The notes under the pieces: model-generated | The model's database searches: none | What the model was told of the DNA's origin: nothing | The model's input: only the letters and a program-made list of their open reading frames with translations | Made by a program: the position numbers and the translations under genes | Shown: in pieces, positions 1 to 8,859 of the stretch | How the letters are laid out: the number at the start of each line of letters is the position of its first letter | Numbering within the stretch: the first letter of the stretch is position 1 | From: Cyrtodaria siliqua | Taxonomy: Eukaryota; Mollusca; Bivalvia; Adapedonta; Hiatellidae | Direction of reading: 5' to 3' | Assembly (NCBI GenBank): GCA_037043455.1 | Contig: JAWPHD010010386.1 | Coordinates: forward strand, 30,192 to 94,191 | Length of the DNA stretch: 64,000 nt

Positions 1-245
1 CTCCCAACACCGAAACCATCGACCATCGTGCAATAAAAAGCTGAAGTTCGATTTATCCTACGACAAAAAATGGGGGTTTGCATGGAGATAAAGACTGACT
101 TGTACAAACTGTGGTTACCAGAGCAAAAACTTTCATTTGTACGAGGAAGTTAATACGGGTAAGAGAGGACCAAAAGCTGCCAACATTAACCTATCACTTC
201 CAGCCGCGGCTTTGGACACACCAATTGGGAACCAGGCAATGCGTT
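1..245 (+). pseudogene. Mutator-like transposase, N-terminal part (broken)
   Basis: The frame read from base 2 encodes a CxxC-type segment (TCTNCGYQS, about 98-124) followed by LYEEVNTGKRGPKAANINLS, the zinc-finger and leader region I recognise from the Mutator-like transposases (Pfam 'Mutator-like transposase' type) that are abundant in bivalves. An in-frame TAA at 89-91 interrupts it, and it runs off the left window edge. At 241-245 it is cut by an LTR retrotransposon. The frame resumes exactly at 4890 once the element and one copy of GCGTT are ignored, so the two pieces were one continuous exon. The family call is from memory of conserved residues. The nonsense codon and the insertion are read directly. 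Confidence 0.75.
241..245. repeat. 5-bp target-site duplication, left (GCGTT)
   Basis: GCGTT lies immediately left of the LTR that starts at 246 and recurs immediately right of the other LTR at 4890-4894. Removing the element and one copy restores the transposase frame, which proves the insertion point. Confidence 0.9.
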
Positions 246-469
246 ATGGTAATTTCTACTCACCAATGGCGAATCCCCGGTCCAGCTCCGAAAGGGATGG
301 CGTCACTAGAAGTAAATACTTACCGGTGATTGCGGATTGCCCTCCACAGTTGGTCCAATATATCTGGATTCTATGGCGGTCAGTATACAATCTGCTCTCT
401 AGCGTTTCTGGGAATTGTGACGTCATACTGGTACCGGTGTAAACTCCGGCACCCTTAGGTTTCACCACA
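246..469 (-). repeat. 3' LTR of the retrotransposon
   Basis: This is the 224-bp partner of the LTR at 4666-4889, in the same orientation. It adjoins the purine tract at 470 and the target duplication at 241-245. Confidence 0.9.
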
Positions 470-482
470 CTCCCCCCTGTCT
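470..482 (-). promoter_or_regulatory. Polypurine tract
   Basis: The minus strand reads AGACAGGGGGGAG directly before the 3' LTR start TGTGGTG. This is the expected position and composition for a plus-strand priming site. Confidence 0.8.
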
Positions 483-1068
483 TATAAGGACAGGGCACCT
501 CTCCACAGCATTCAAGACGCCCTTGTGAAGGTATAGTTGAGGATCACTGCTCAAGTAGATCCTCCAGTACATGCAGTAGTATAGTTGAGGATCACTGCTC
601 AAGTACATCCTCAAGTACATTCAGTAGCACGCACACATCTGAGTAATTGTACATTCTTCTATTTTAAATAGTGCTACCTTAAGAGTAGGTCCTAGAAGTT
701 GGGAATCATATATATCCAAGAAGACTGTCATTAGAACCACTGTTGAAGTGTGTCTTTGTGTATTAATTCGCTATATACAAGCCGAATGTTATTCGAACCA
801 CTATCAGAGTAGGTCCTATGTGCTGCATTAACTTCGTTTGATATATCCAAGGATAATGTCATTAGGACCACCACCAGAGTAGGTTCTAGTGTAGGCGATG
901 TATAAACTTTAATTTGATATGTCACTCGAACCACTATTGGAGTAAGTTCTAAGAGTTAGATATTTTAATATCAAGGGCGGTTACTCCAGCCCTACAACAC
1001 TATTAATTCTGCGTTAACTTATATAGGAACCACTTTTAAAGTAGGTCCAGTATTCCTTAAGCAGGCGG
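483..1068 (-). repeat. Retrotransposon 3' untranslated region with short degenerate repeats
   Basis: No coding potential. Two tandem copies of a roughly 50-bp unit beginning GTATAGTTGAGGATCACTGC lie at 530-625. About five degenerate units containing ACCAC...AGAGTAGGTCCTA are spread over 660-1050. Confidence 0.6.
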
Positions 1069-2025
1069 TTAAATTCCAGCCCTCAACCCATACAAATCTC
1101 TTCGATTGTCGTAAATGTGCGACACATAACCATCATTTTCTCTTTCCTCGCATCCTCCAGGATCCCAGGGCCACAGTGTAATGTCATATATCCTATTATC
1201 TCCACGGTCAGCTTCTGCTACTACTGGATAAGATTCTGTTGCTATCCTAGGTTTCCTAGCGTCGAGCTCATCATGGCCCACATCGACCCCACGCTGGTCT
1301 TTCATATACAACCCCTGAATAAAAATATCCCCCGAACACTCCCTAGATAATACACGTGGTCTGCGAGCTAGATGAGCTACATCATCCACCTCTTCTTCCC
1401 TCAGTTCCTCCCAAACTTTCTGCTGAACTGGCTCAGTTTTATCCAGAGGGGCTTCCCTCGGTTCCTCCCAAACTTTCTGCTGAACTGGCTCAGTTTTATC
1501 CAGAGGGGCTTCCCTCGGTTCCTCCCAAACTTTCTGCTGAACTGGCTCAGTTTTATCCAGAGGGGCTTCCCTCGGTTCCTTCCAAACTTTCTGCTGAACT
1601 GGCTCAGTTTCATCCAGAGGGGCTTCCCTCGGTTCGTCAGTACCATTCTGCTGAACATATTCCATCCCTTCCAGAGGCCTTTCCCTCGGTTCATACCCCA
1701 CATTATGGTGAACATGTTCCATCTCTTCCAGAGGACTTTCCCTCGGTTCATCCCCTACATTATGCTGTACATGTTCCATCTCTTCCAGAGGGCTTTCCCT
1801 CGGTTCGTCCCCAACATTATGGTGAACATGTTCCATCTCTTCCAGAGGGCTTTCCCTCGGTTCATCCCCATCACCCTGCTGAACCTTTTGAGCTTCCTCA
1901 TTTCCGCGACAGACCCGATCTACTACTGACTCACAGATACTGTCCGCATTTTGAGAAAACGCACAGTTGTCTGCAAGTTGTGATGCTGCTAGGTCATTTG
2001 TCACCGTTGGGTCACCATATTTCAC
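1069..2025 (-). CDS. Repeat-rich second ORF of the retrotransposon
   Basis: This 318-residue minus-strand ORF is in a different frame from gag and overlaps its end: the frame is already open near 2090, before gag's TAG. Position and frame shift are those of a pro-pol ORF, but no such domain is present. About ten copies of a 19-residue unit (EEPREAPLDKTEPVQQKVW and variants) fill the middle. The C-terminal 100 residues are charged and not recognised. Function unknown. Confidence 0.5.
   Translation of the reverse strand: MKYGDPTVTNDLAASQLADNCAFSQNADSICESVVDRVCRGNEEAQKVQQGDGDEPRESPLEEMEHVHHNVGDEPRESPLEEMEHVQHNVGDEPRESPLEEMEHVHHNVGYEPRERPLEGMEYVQQNGTDEPREAPLDETEPVQQKVWKEPREAPLDKTEPVQQKVWEEPREAPLDKTEPVQQKVWEEPREAPLDKTEPVQQKVWEELREEEVDDVAHLARRPRVLSRECSGDIFIQGLYMKDQRGVDVGHDELDARKPRIATESYPVVAEADRGDNRIYDITLWPWDPGGCEERENDGYVSHIYDNRRDLYGLRAGI
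1380..1890 (-). repeat. 57-bp coding tandem repeat
   Basis: Period 57 bp, about nine to ten copies. Copies at 1420-1620 are nearly identical, while those at 1640-1890 have drifted. The period keeps the reading frame of the second retrotransposon ORF. Confidence 0.85.
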
Positions 2026-2066
2026 ATTTTCTGGTTGGCCATCTCGTAATGGGGTCGAAGTTCGGC

Positions 2067-3551
2067 CTACATCTTCGACCCACTGCAGTTTGACTCCTCA
2101 TTGGTTTGATCATCGTCATTGCACGTTCCCGCAAAAGACACCTTCTTGTCCTCCTGTTTCGCATCTGGACACTCAGACTTATAATGGCCCATTTTATTGC
2201 AATGAAAACATTTCACATTGCGCTTGTCAATTCCCGGAGAAGGTGACTCCTCGCGTATTCAAAATATCTGCCAAGCGATCGAAACTACTTGTAGTTTGTC
2301 CAATTTAGATTCTAGCAAGGACAGTTTCTGTTCAAGTTCCGAATTACGCCAATCCATGTTCTCTTTTTTTATAATCGGGTTCAGTCTCTGCACGGCATCA
2401 CCCTTATAGACATATTCATTGGCCCCTGAAGATCCATAATTGGCCGAATAATAGTCCTCTTTCTTTTGTTTCCCATACATAACCCTGTTAGTGTGCTGAT
2501 ACCATCGCACATTATCAAGAGCTTGCTCAATGGATTGTGGCCTCTGATTAATGGCGAACCGACCTGCGTCTCTATCCATACAGCCTTGGCAAAATTTCAA
2601 AACCACTTGTTTTTGAATGTGCATTTCCGGTAGTTCGTTGAAGGCCCGTGTTGCCATGGTGACTACCCTATCGGCCCAATCTATTACCGTCTCCTCGGAT
2701 TCCTGCTTAGAACATGCAAATTGCATTTGAGTAGATTCCGGAAGTTCTTTGAGGCCAAACCTCTTTTCTAACCGCTGAACTACATCAAAACATTCGACAT
2801 TTGGTTCACGTTCGGTTAATCCCGCATAGAACTCGCTTGCCTTTCCCTCTAAACACCAACACAGATGTTTTTTTCTCTGATGCCCAAGCCATTTTTGCTC
2901 ATCGGCGAAGGATGTAAACTTGGCAAAAAATGCTTGCCAGCTTCCCCGTCCATCGTATGTGATCGACTTCGGCATGTTTGCTACTCTGCTAGGGCCTGGT
3001 TTGTTAGCACTCCAGAGGCCCCCTCCTCTTGCATCGCGAGGCATACCCCCTCCTGCTACAATCTCTCGATGCATCCCTATTGGATAATCTAGATCCCCCC
3101 ACATGTCCCTTGGATCAGCCTGACGGGGTGTCCTATCCATTGGAGGTCTTATATGACCGTACTCATAAGCCCACTCCCTTGATCCCCTGTAATCTGCAGG
3201 TGAGACCTCTCGTCTAACAAATTTCGGTGTTGAGTGCCATGAATCTGGGGGACAACTCCCCGCCATGCGCGTATCAATCACACGTTTTAGCTCAGCATCG
3301 TCTTCAGCTTGCTGTGTGTTTTCCCCACTGGCAGCTGACTGCACTCTGTCTGATGATCTCTGATACGGCTCAAGGTCAACTGCCATTATCAAATCGTGAG
3401 TCACCCTCAAATAAGGTATCTTTACCAAGGTATCGAGAGTGATATTCCCTCCAGTTCTTAACTCGAATATTTTCTCCGCATTTGCTCTGCCTACTCCTGG
3501 CAACTCCATTAACTCCCGGAAGGAGCACTCGTTAATTTTAACCTTAGGCAT
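2067..3551 (-). pseudogene. Gag-like protein with helix-hairpin-helix start and CCHC knuckle (one in-frame TGA)
   Basis: The minus-strand frame starts at ATG 3551-3549. The first 65 residues carry a helix-hairpin-helix motif (LPGVGRANAEKIFELR). A central region (about residues 195-370) reads like Ty3/Gypsy Gag (DGRGSWQAFFAKFTSFA ... WADRVVTMATRAF). A TGA at 2261-2259 stops the frame, yet the same frame continues open to a CCHC zinc knuckle at 2210-2169 (C-X2-C-X4-H-X4-C) and ends at TAG 2069-2067. The knuckle in the same frame shows the stop is either a recent mutation or a read-through site. The role would be packaging element RNA. Confidence 0.75.
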
Positions 3552-3599
3552 TGTGCAGGTTAACCCGTAATTAGAATAGAATTATCGTGACGACACTAA

Positions 3600-4095
3600 A
3601 TTAGTTTACCAGCATCCAACATATTATGATAGGATAGTGATCATGTGACAAGTTTCCATTGATATGAGAAACAAAAGATTTTTTTTTTTTATACGGGTGT
3701 AACAGCTTTAACCATGTTATTATAGGGAAATGATCATATGACAAGTCTCCATTGACATGAGAAACTTTATTTTTATTTTTTTTATTTCAGCTGTATCAGC
3801 TTTAATCAATGTATGCCTCCTTTAAAAAGAGAAGCACCAGTTAAAATATTAAGAGAATTTCCATATACACGAGAAACTCCCTTTATACAGATGTGTCAGC
3901 TTTAATGGAATACTGTTTTATCTAAATTAAAAATGGACAATTTACCCCTGATTTTACACCAGTAAGTGTCTCCATTAAGATGAGAAACACATCCCTGAAT
4001 TGTATTATTTAAAAAAAATAATTATATATTGATTGAACAGCTTTAAGATAAACAGTATACCCAATGCGTTTCCATAGAAATGAGAAACACCAAGT
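3600..4095 (-). repeat. Retrotransposon leader with degenerate 90-110 bp repeats
   Basis: Five imperfect copies of a unit with TCCATTGATATGAGAAAC and GTGTAACAGCTTTA lie upstream of gag (3650, 3741, 3850, 3965, 4067). The remaining leader (4096-4647) shows no ORF I would defend. Confidence 0.6.
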
Positions 4096-4647
4096 GCACT
4101 GTTAAAGTCTTAATCCACGGTCTGAAAGTGAACCACCGACTCGGTTTTACCCAGAGTTGCGCCGCTTTATCATGTGGATAAAGTTGTTAACCGCACCGGA
4201 AATCAGCTGTTCGGATTTCCGCGCCTTTTTTCAACGTCTGCTAAATTCTCCCAACAATCAAAACATTGAAAAACCCTCGCAAATAAGTTATATTACTCAC
4301 TGGTCAGTAGAATAACATACTATTTACTAATTACCCGTAAACTACACCAGAGCTACTCCAATCTGGGAAGCGCTCGGTTTTCAATTCCGCCGAATCGAAC
4401 TGCGTGACACCCCGCGTTCAGGCCGTCGAAAGACCGAGGCATTGGTCACATTTGAAAGCTGGATTTATCCTAAACTAGGTGTAATACACAATATTACTGC
4501 AATTAATATTGAAAATTGACAACCTTGCAGAACGTGCTTTCCGATTTCGCAAGCGATAAACCTCCCAAAGACGAATTGCCTCCGGATATTTTAGCGTTTG
4601 TGATGTCGAGAAATCAGCAATATTTATGCAGCAATAAACTGGTTTTA

Positions 4648-4663
4648 CCTGCTCGCAGCGTCA
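4648..4663 (-). promoter_or_regulatory. Primer-binding site, tRNA-Ser-like
   Basis: On the minus strand TGACGCTGCGAGCAGG begins 2 bp after the 5' LTR. It resembles the reverse complement of a tRNA-Ser 3' end (TGGCGCTG...GAGCAGG), differing mainly at the third base. The tRNA match is from memory. Confidence 0.65.
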
Positions 4664-4665
4664 AT

Positions 4666-4889
4666 ATGGTAATTTCTACTCACCAATGGCGAATCCCCGG
4701 TCCAGCTCCGAAAGGGATGGCGTCACTAGAAGTAAATACTTACCGGTGATTGCGGATTGCCCTCCACAGTTGGTCCAATATATCTGGATTCTATGGCGGT
4801 CAGTATACAATCTGCTCTCTAGCGTTTCTGGGAATTGTGACTTCATACTGGTACCGGTGTAAACTCCGGCACCTTTAGGTTTCACCACA
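4666..4889 (-). repeat. 5' LTR of the retrotransposon
   Basis: This 224-bp direct repeat of 246-469 starts TGTGGTGAAACC on the minus strand and ends ATTACCAT. I count two differences from the other copy (T for G near 4842 and T for C near 4873). Confidence 0.9.
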
Positions 4890-4894
4890 GCGTT
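4890..4894. repeat. 5-bp target-site duplication, right (GCGTT)
   Basis: This is the second copy of GCGTT, directly abutting the LTR end at 4889. Five base pairs is a normal duplication length for Ty3/Gypsy-type integration. Confidence 0.9.
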
Positions 4895-6238
4895 TTTTAA
4901 CAGCATGCCTTCATACGGTACCACCTGCAGAAAGCGGCATGCAGAAGCGAAGCAATTTTGTTGCTGATAAAACAGAACAGATAGCAATGCAAAGTTTTCA
5001 GGGTGTACGCCAAGAATTACGCTTGCTGAATGAAATGTGTGGCATGACTGCAGAACATGCAATACCATGCAGTATCGACAGTCAGTACAACAACGGACTG
5101 CGATCTGGCGGAGACCGGACACCACAACAGCCTGCAACTCAAGTCAGTACAACACTTGTAGAGCAGACCACAACACGGCAGAAAATCATTGGTGTAGGAT
5201 TTGGCAACAAACTCAAAAGAGGTCGAAAGAATAACATAGAGGAGTGTGATATAATTGGGAATGAAAGGAGGGAGGCGCACAGACTTATGACCTCCATCCT
5301 TCTAAGCGAGCAGCCTCTACTGATCGATAAATTAACAACAGATGGTGACAGTCAGGCACACCGAGGAATCGTAGATGCCCAGGTTGAATTTGGAAAAGAG
5401 GTTGTGGAAAGGCTTGCGGATACAACTCATCTGTCAAAGCGACTGTGTACCAGGCTCAAATCCACTAACTTCAGCAATGACATGTTTATGGCGCATACCA
5501 AAAGAGGTCGATCTTACTTGAAAGTGCGCTTTGCACGAGACATCTGCCACAGAGTAAGTACAGAGATCTCTAATTTACATCTTGCTTGTGATGGTGTTTT
5601 AGAAAAGATGATCAAGTTCCAGACCGGTATAATAAATTCGATCCTGAGCTGCTACTCTGGTCAGTGCGGAGAAACCTGCTCGAAACATTCTTTGGCGTGC
5701 TCCGGTTTAGCCCCCATTCAACTGGAAGATGGACTTTATTCCAGGAAATGCAAAATATTTTGACATGTCGATTGAGGACAGAAAGCTGATAAGAGAGGCA
5801 ATATTATCGTTGAGGCTTGGAGATGACTGTCTTAAGAGCACAACAAACAAAAATGAAGCAACCAACCGAGCCTTTAATACATCCAATCCCAAGGACACGA
5901 CTTACCCACGAAATGCCAAAGCTCGTAAGTTTAGCGCAGGTCTTCGAGTAAATGAGGGTCGCACTGACTCCAACATGGCGAAGATGGTGGCACTGGGAGT
6001 TCCACTTCCTGCTCGAACCAAGGCATTCACAGCCCTGAAACGTATGCAAAAGAAAAGTGAGTACGACAGAACCCGCCAAAGGACACAGAAGTACAAATCA
6101 GCAAGGTACATGAAACGTGTCGCGAACTTTAACAAGTACGATGAACAGCATGAATCTGCAACATATAAGAAAGGCATGTTAGACGAGCTTCAACCTTCCC
6201 CACCCACCTCACCACCTCCTCTTGCAAATGGTAAGTAA
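4890..6238 (+). pseudogene. Mutator-like transposase, main part (insertion and frameshift)
   Basis: This continues the transposase frame from base 245. Visible landmarks are SGMQKRSN near 4933-4956, a TTDGDS motif near 5338-5355 (a candidate catalytic Asp), RFARDICHR and a Cys/His-rich CGETCSKHSLAC stretch. At about 5705-5715, around a run of five Cs, the frame shifts by one base. It continues as 5711-6238 with IPGNAKYF, ATNRAFNTSNPKDTTYPRN and a basic C-terminal segment, ending at TAA 6236-6238. This order matches bivalve Mutator-like transposases. Three independent lesions (TAA at 89, LTR insertion at 245, frameshift at about 5710) make it a pseudogene unless the frameshift is an assembly error. 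AAATG/GTAAGT at 6231-6236 could also be a splice donor. Confidence 0.8.
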
Positions 6239-6386
6239 CAACCTGTTAGAAGAAGAACATACTGTTTTAGAATCATTCCATGCCTCTGGGGAACATCTGC
6301 AACACAAAAAAATCATATCCTATGCCAAAGCATAAAATTAGCAAACACATATTAACTCAAGGTGGGTGGGGTAAACACAAATCAGT
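6239..6386. other. 3' flank of the transposase pseudogene
   Basis: No gene is seen. This is the DNA into which the giant transposon inserted. Confidence 0.5.
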
Positions 6387-6392
6387 GATCAA
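6387..6392. repeat. 6-bp target-site duplication, left (GATCAA)
   Basis: GATCAA immediately precedes the TIR start TATGGGAAGCC. The identical hexamer immediately follows the mirror-image terminus at 46046-46051. Confidence 0.9.
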
Positions 6393-7375
6393 TATGGGAA
6401 GCCATAACCGTCAAAATGTGGATATTTACAAACCATTCAATGCCAGGCCATTTAATTCAACATGAAGTCATTTGATGACGTACATATTGATTCGATGCGA
6501 CGTGTAAACTCTGTTCATTCGTTACAAAGTGAATTGATACGGTTCGAAGTGAAACGATACGGTGTAAAATTTCAAACCATACGACGCAAAGTCATTTGAT
6601 GACGTACATATTGATTCGATGCGACGTGTAAACTCGGTTCATTCGTTACAAAGTGAAATGATACGGTTCGAAGTGAAACGATACGGTGTAAAATTTCAAA
6701 CCATACGACGCAAAGTCATTTGATGACGTACATATTGATTCGATGCAACGTGTAAACTCGGTTCATTCGTTACAAAGTGAATTGATACGGTTCGAAGTGA
6801 AACGATACGGTGTAAACTCGGTTCATTCGTTACAAAGTGAATTGATACGGTTCGAAGTGAAATGATATGGTGTAAGATTTCAAACCATACGACGCAAAGT
6901 CATTTGATGACGTACATATTGATTCGATGCGACGTGTAAACTCGGTTCATTCGTTACAAAGTGAATTGATACGGTTCGAAGTGAAACGATACGTTGTAAA
7001 AGTTCAAACCATACGACGCAAAGTCATTTGATGACGTACATATTGATTCGATGCGACGTGTAAACTCGGTTCATACGTTACAAAGTGAATTGATACGGTT
7101 CGAAGTGAAATGATCGGGCGAAAACACAGTCGGTGCAATGCAAACGCAATCCGTTCGAAAGAAACTGATTTCATTACGCGCAAAGTGAAACGGTGCGACA
7201 TCTGGCGGCGATATTTGCCACATCACTTGCAGGGTTATTTCCCCTACATAATTTCCCGCCATTTGCATTTATTTCGCGGGAAACTGGCAAAAGGTAAATA
7301 TATCTGTATAACTTATAAACAATCCTCATTTTATCAAATGGACAGTTGTCAAATAGGTAACTATGTAAGTTAGTG
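6393..7375 (+). repeat. Left terminal inverted repeat
   Basis: It starts TATGGGAAGCCATAACCG. The first about 70 bp are unique, then come five copies of a 124-bp unit, then a unique inner part (about 7110-7375) containing GGCGGCGATATTTGCC and CAGGGTTATTTCCCC. The reverse complement is at 45320-46045. The outer 200 bp differ by only about two bases between ends. Confidence 0.9.
6467..7110 (+). repeat. 124-bp tandem array in the left TIR
   Basis: GTCATTTGATGACGTAC recurs at 6467, 6591, 6715, 6899 and 7023. Spacing is 124 bp except for one 184-bp step, where a 60-bp half-unit is duplicated. Each unit contains words such as ACGTGTAAAC, GATACGGTTCGAAGTG and CAAACCATACGACG. Repeated words in a TIR are plausible transposase-binding sites (inference). 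Confidence 0.9.
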
Positions 7376-7402
7376 CGACAACGCACAATAACCACAATCC
7401 AA

Positions 7403-7612
7403 TAACCGGTAGCTCAGTGGATAAGGCCGCGGATTGGAGCTACAGATGATGGACCACTGCAACGCGTGGGTTCTCTCCCTGGCCTGGGGGAGGCATGTCT
7501 GATGGGAAACTCCATCCTTTATCTCATCTCCCACAGAGGTTGCTGTCCCAATATGACCTAATAAGATGTGTTACGGGACGTAAAATCCCACTTCATATAA
7601 ATGTTAAAAAGT
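7403..7612 (+). mobile_element. tRNA-derived SINE
   Basis: GGTAGCTCAGTGGATAAGG (A-box-like) and GCGTGGGTTCTCTCCC (B-box-like) form a tRNA-type head, but no full cloverleaf closes. The tail region contains GTTACGGGACGTAAAATCCC. It lies just inside the left TIR. Confidence 0.55.
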
Positions 7613-7980
7613 TCTTGATAAAAATCTGAAATCAATCAAAATATGGTGTAAGCACCTTCCCTTTTCAGGTCAAAAGCTGGAATTCACCACATATTTTGAC
7701 TAATATCGGGAGTAAAATGTTTAAATTAATAGAATAGCACATATCACTGTTCAAAATTAATTTCCTTGTAAATAATGTTTTTGTTATTTTTAATATAAAA
7801 TAGCGTTATTTGTAATTTTTAATCGAACCCTAGAATGCTATGAAAATACTGTTGTACCCTCTTTAAACTTTTGTACACATACTTTCATTGAATCCTCGAG
7901 TATAGTCGTCATATATTGAAGTGTATATTGATGTCTGTTTTTCAATAAATATACTACTTGACCTGGGGCAGATTTCCCGG
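7613..7980. other. Non-coding spacer
   Basis: AT-rich, with nothing recognisable. Confidence 0.4.
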
Positions 7981-7995
7981 TAAATCTAGAAATAG

Positions 7996-8293
7996 TATGT
8001 ATGTATGGAATTTAACATCGCTTTCAACAACCTATTAGTCATATCACGACTTTGTCTGCTTGTAGTAGTCGGGTCAATGCTCATTTTATAGTGCTGCCTC
8101 CATGAAATACCACACCGCAGTCACATGACACCAAACTCATTCACAATATACCGACACCGGGCCGACCAGTCCTCTAACTACCCTTTTAAAAACAGACCCA
8201 TTGTATCTTTGGTTTACTCGGCTGGGGATTGAACCCATGACCTCCTGCAAGCAAGGCAGACGCTCTAACCATTACACCACCGTGGTTCAAATG
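7996..8293 (-). mobile_element. tRNA-derived SINE with 15-bp duplication
   Basis: The tRNA-like head lies at the right end on the minus strand (ACGGTGGTGTAATGGTTAGA ... GGGTTCAATCCCC). TAAATCTAGAAATAG is present at 7981-7995 and again at 8294-8308, a perfect 15-bp target duplication. Confidence 0.8.
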
Positions 8294-8442
8294 TAAATCT
8301 AGAAATAGATATAATATGAGTCATAGAGTTTGACTTCAGCAAATTGTAAACATTTTGCTATTAATAAATTGGTGGTTGATAAATCAATTTTTAAAAGCAT
8401 GTAAATTGATTGTATTAATATGTACTCATGGATTGTATTAAG

Positions 8443-8780
8443 ATTTATCACATAACTTATATAGTGGAATAACACCATTCTATATTTGCGATATATGGCT
8501 AGTTATATAAGTATGCAAATGAGCCTAGTACGCGCTGTCGATAACAAATCGATAATGACTATATGATCCAATTCCCATGGTTTATGTCGGTTTCGCCTGT
8601 TAAAGCGATAGGCAAAATGCAATAAAAGTCGATATGTGAGTTATGTGATAAATAGAATCTAACATTCGTTCTCATTTATTAAACTCGTTAGGAAAAATGA
8701 TATAATGCTCGGCAGGACCCTCGCATTATATCATTTTGCCAACTTGTTTTATAAATTCAATAATGAATGAGTACTCATGT
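8443..8780. repeat. Nested inverted repeats, MITE-like
   Basis: ATTTATCACATAACT at about 8444 is mirrored at about 8640 as AGTTATGTGATAAAT. A second palindrome pairs ATGATATAATGC (8698) with GCATTATATCAT (8724). Probably one or two foldback elements. No coding capacity. Confidence 0.6.
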
Positions 8781-8830
8781 AAGATCCTCTATGTACTCGT
8801 GGATTAATACTACTTTTCTTGTCTTTACAG

Positions 8831-8859
8831 CCTCAGCTGCCTGTACTCAGCAAATGATG
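8831..8859 (+). CDS. HECT gene, candidate first exon
   Basis: CTTTACAG precedes it and GTAAAT follows. ATGATG at 8854-8859 ends in phase 0, matching the exon at 12351. The acceptor-like start suggests an upstream untranslated exon. An alternative start is Met 8 codons into the next exon. Confidence 0.45.

Larger units (their letters stand above)
246..4889 (-). mobile_element. LTR retrotransposon with gag but no pol (Ty3/Gypsy-like)
   Basis: The 4,644-bp element reads on the minus strand. It has two 224-bp LTRs, a 5-bp duplication (GCGTT), a primer-binding site 2 bp inside the 5' LTR and a purine tract beside the 3' LTR. The interior encodes a Gag-like protein with a CCHC knuckle and a second ORF made of 19-residue repeats. 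No protease, reverse transcriptase, RNase H or integrase motif appears in any frame, so it must depend on enzymes made elsewhere. By my reading the LTRs differ at only 2 of 224 positions, so insertion was fairly recent. It resembles in plan the 'TR-GAG' non-autonomous elements described in plants. Confidence 0.88.

Noticed and set aside
1356..2093. Plus-strand ORF of 245 residues
   Set aside because: It is the antisense shadow of the 57-bp repeat in the retrotransposon ORF. The period is a multiple of three, so several frames stay open.
4516..4749. Plus-strand ORF across the primer site and LTR
   Set aside because: It runs antisense to the retrotransposon leader and LTR and has no recognisable domain.
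6200..8859. Possible splicing of the Mutator-like transposase (donor at 6231-6236) into the HECT gene's first exon
   Set aside because: The phases fit, but a one-in-three match is expected by chance. The giant transposon's left terminus and TIR lie between, so the HECT gene belongs to a different element. Only RNA-seq junction reads would revive the idea.
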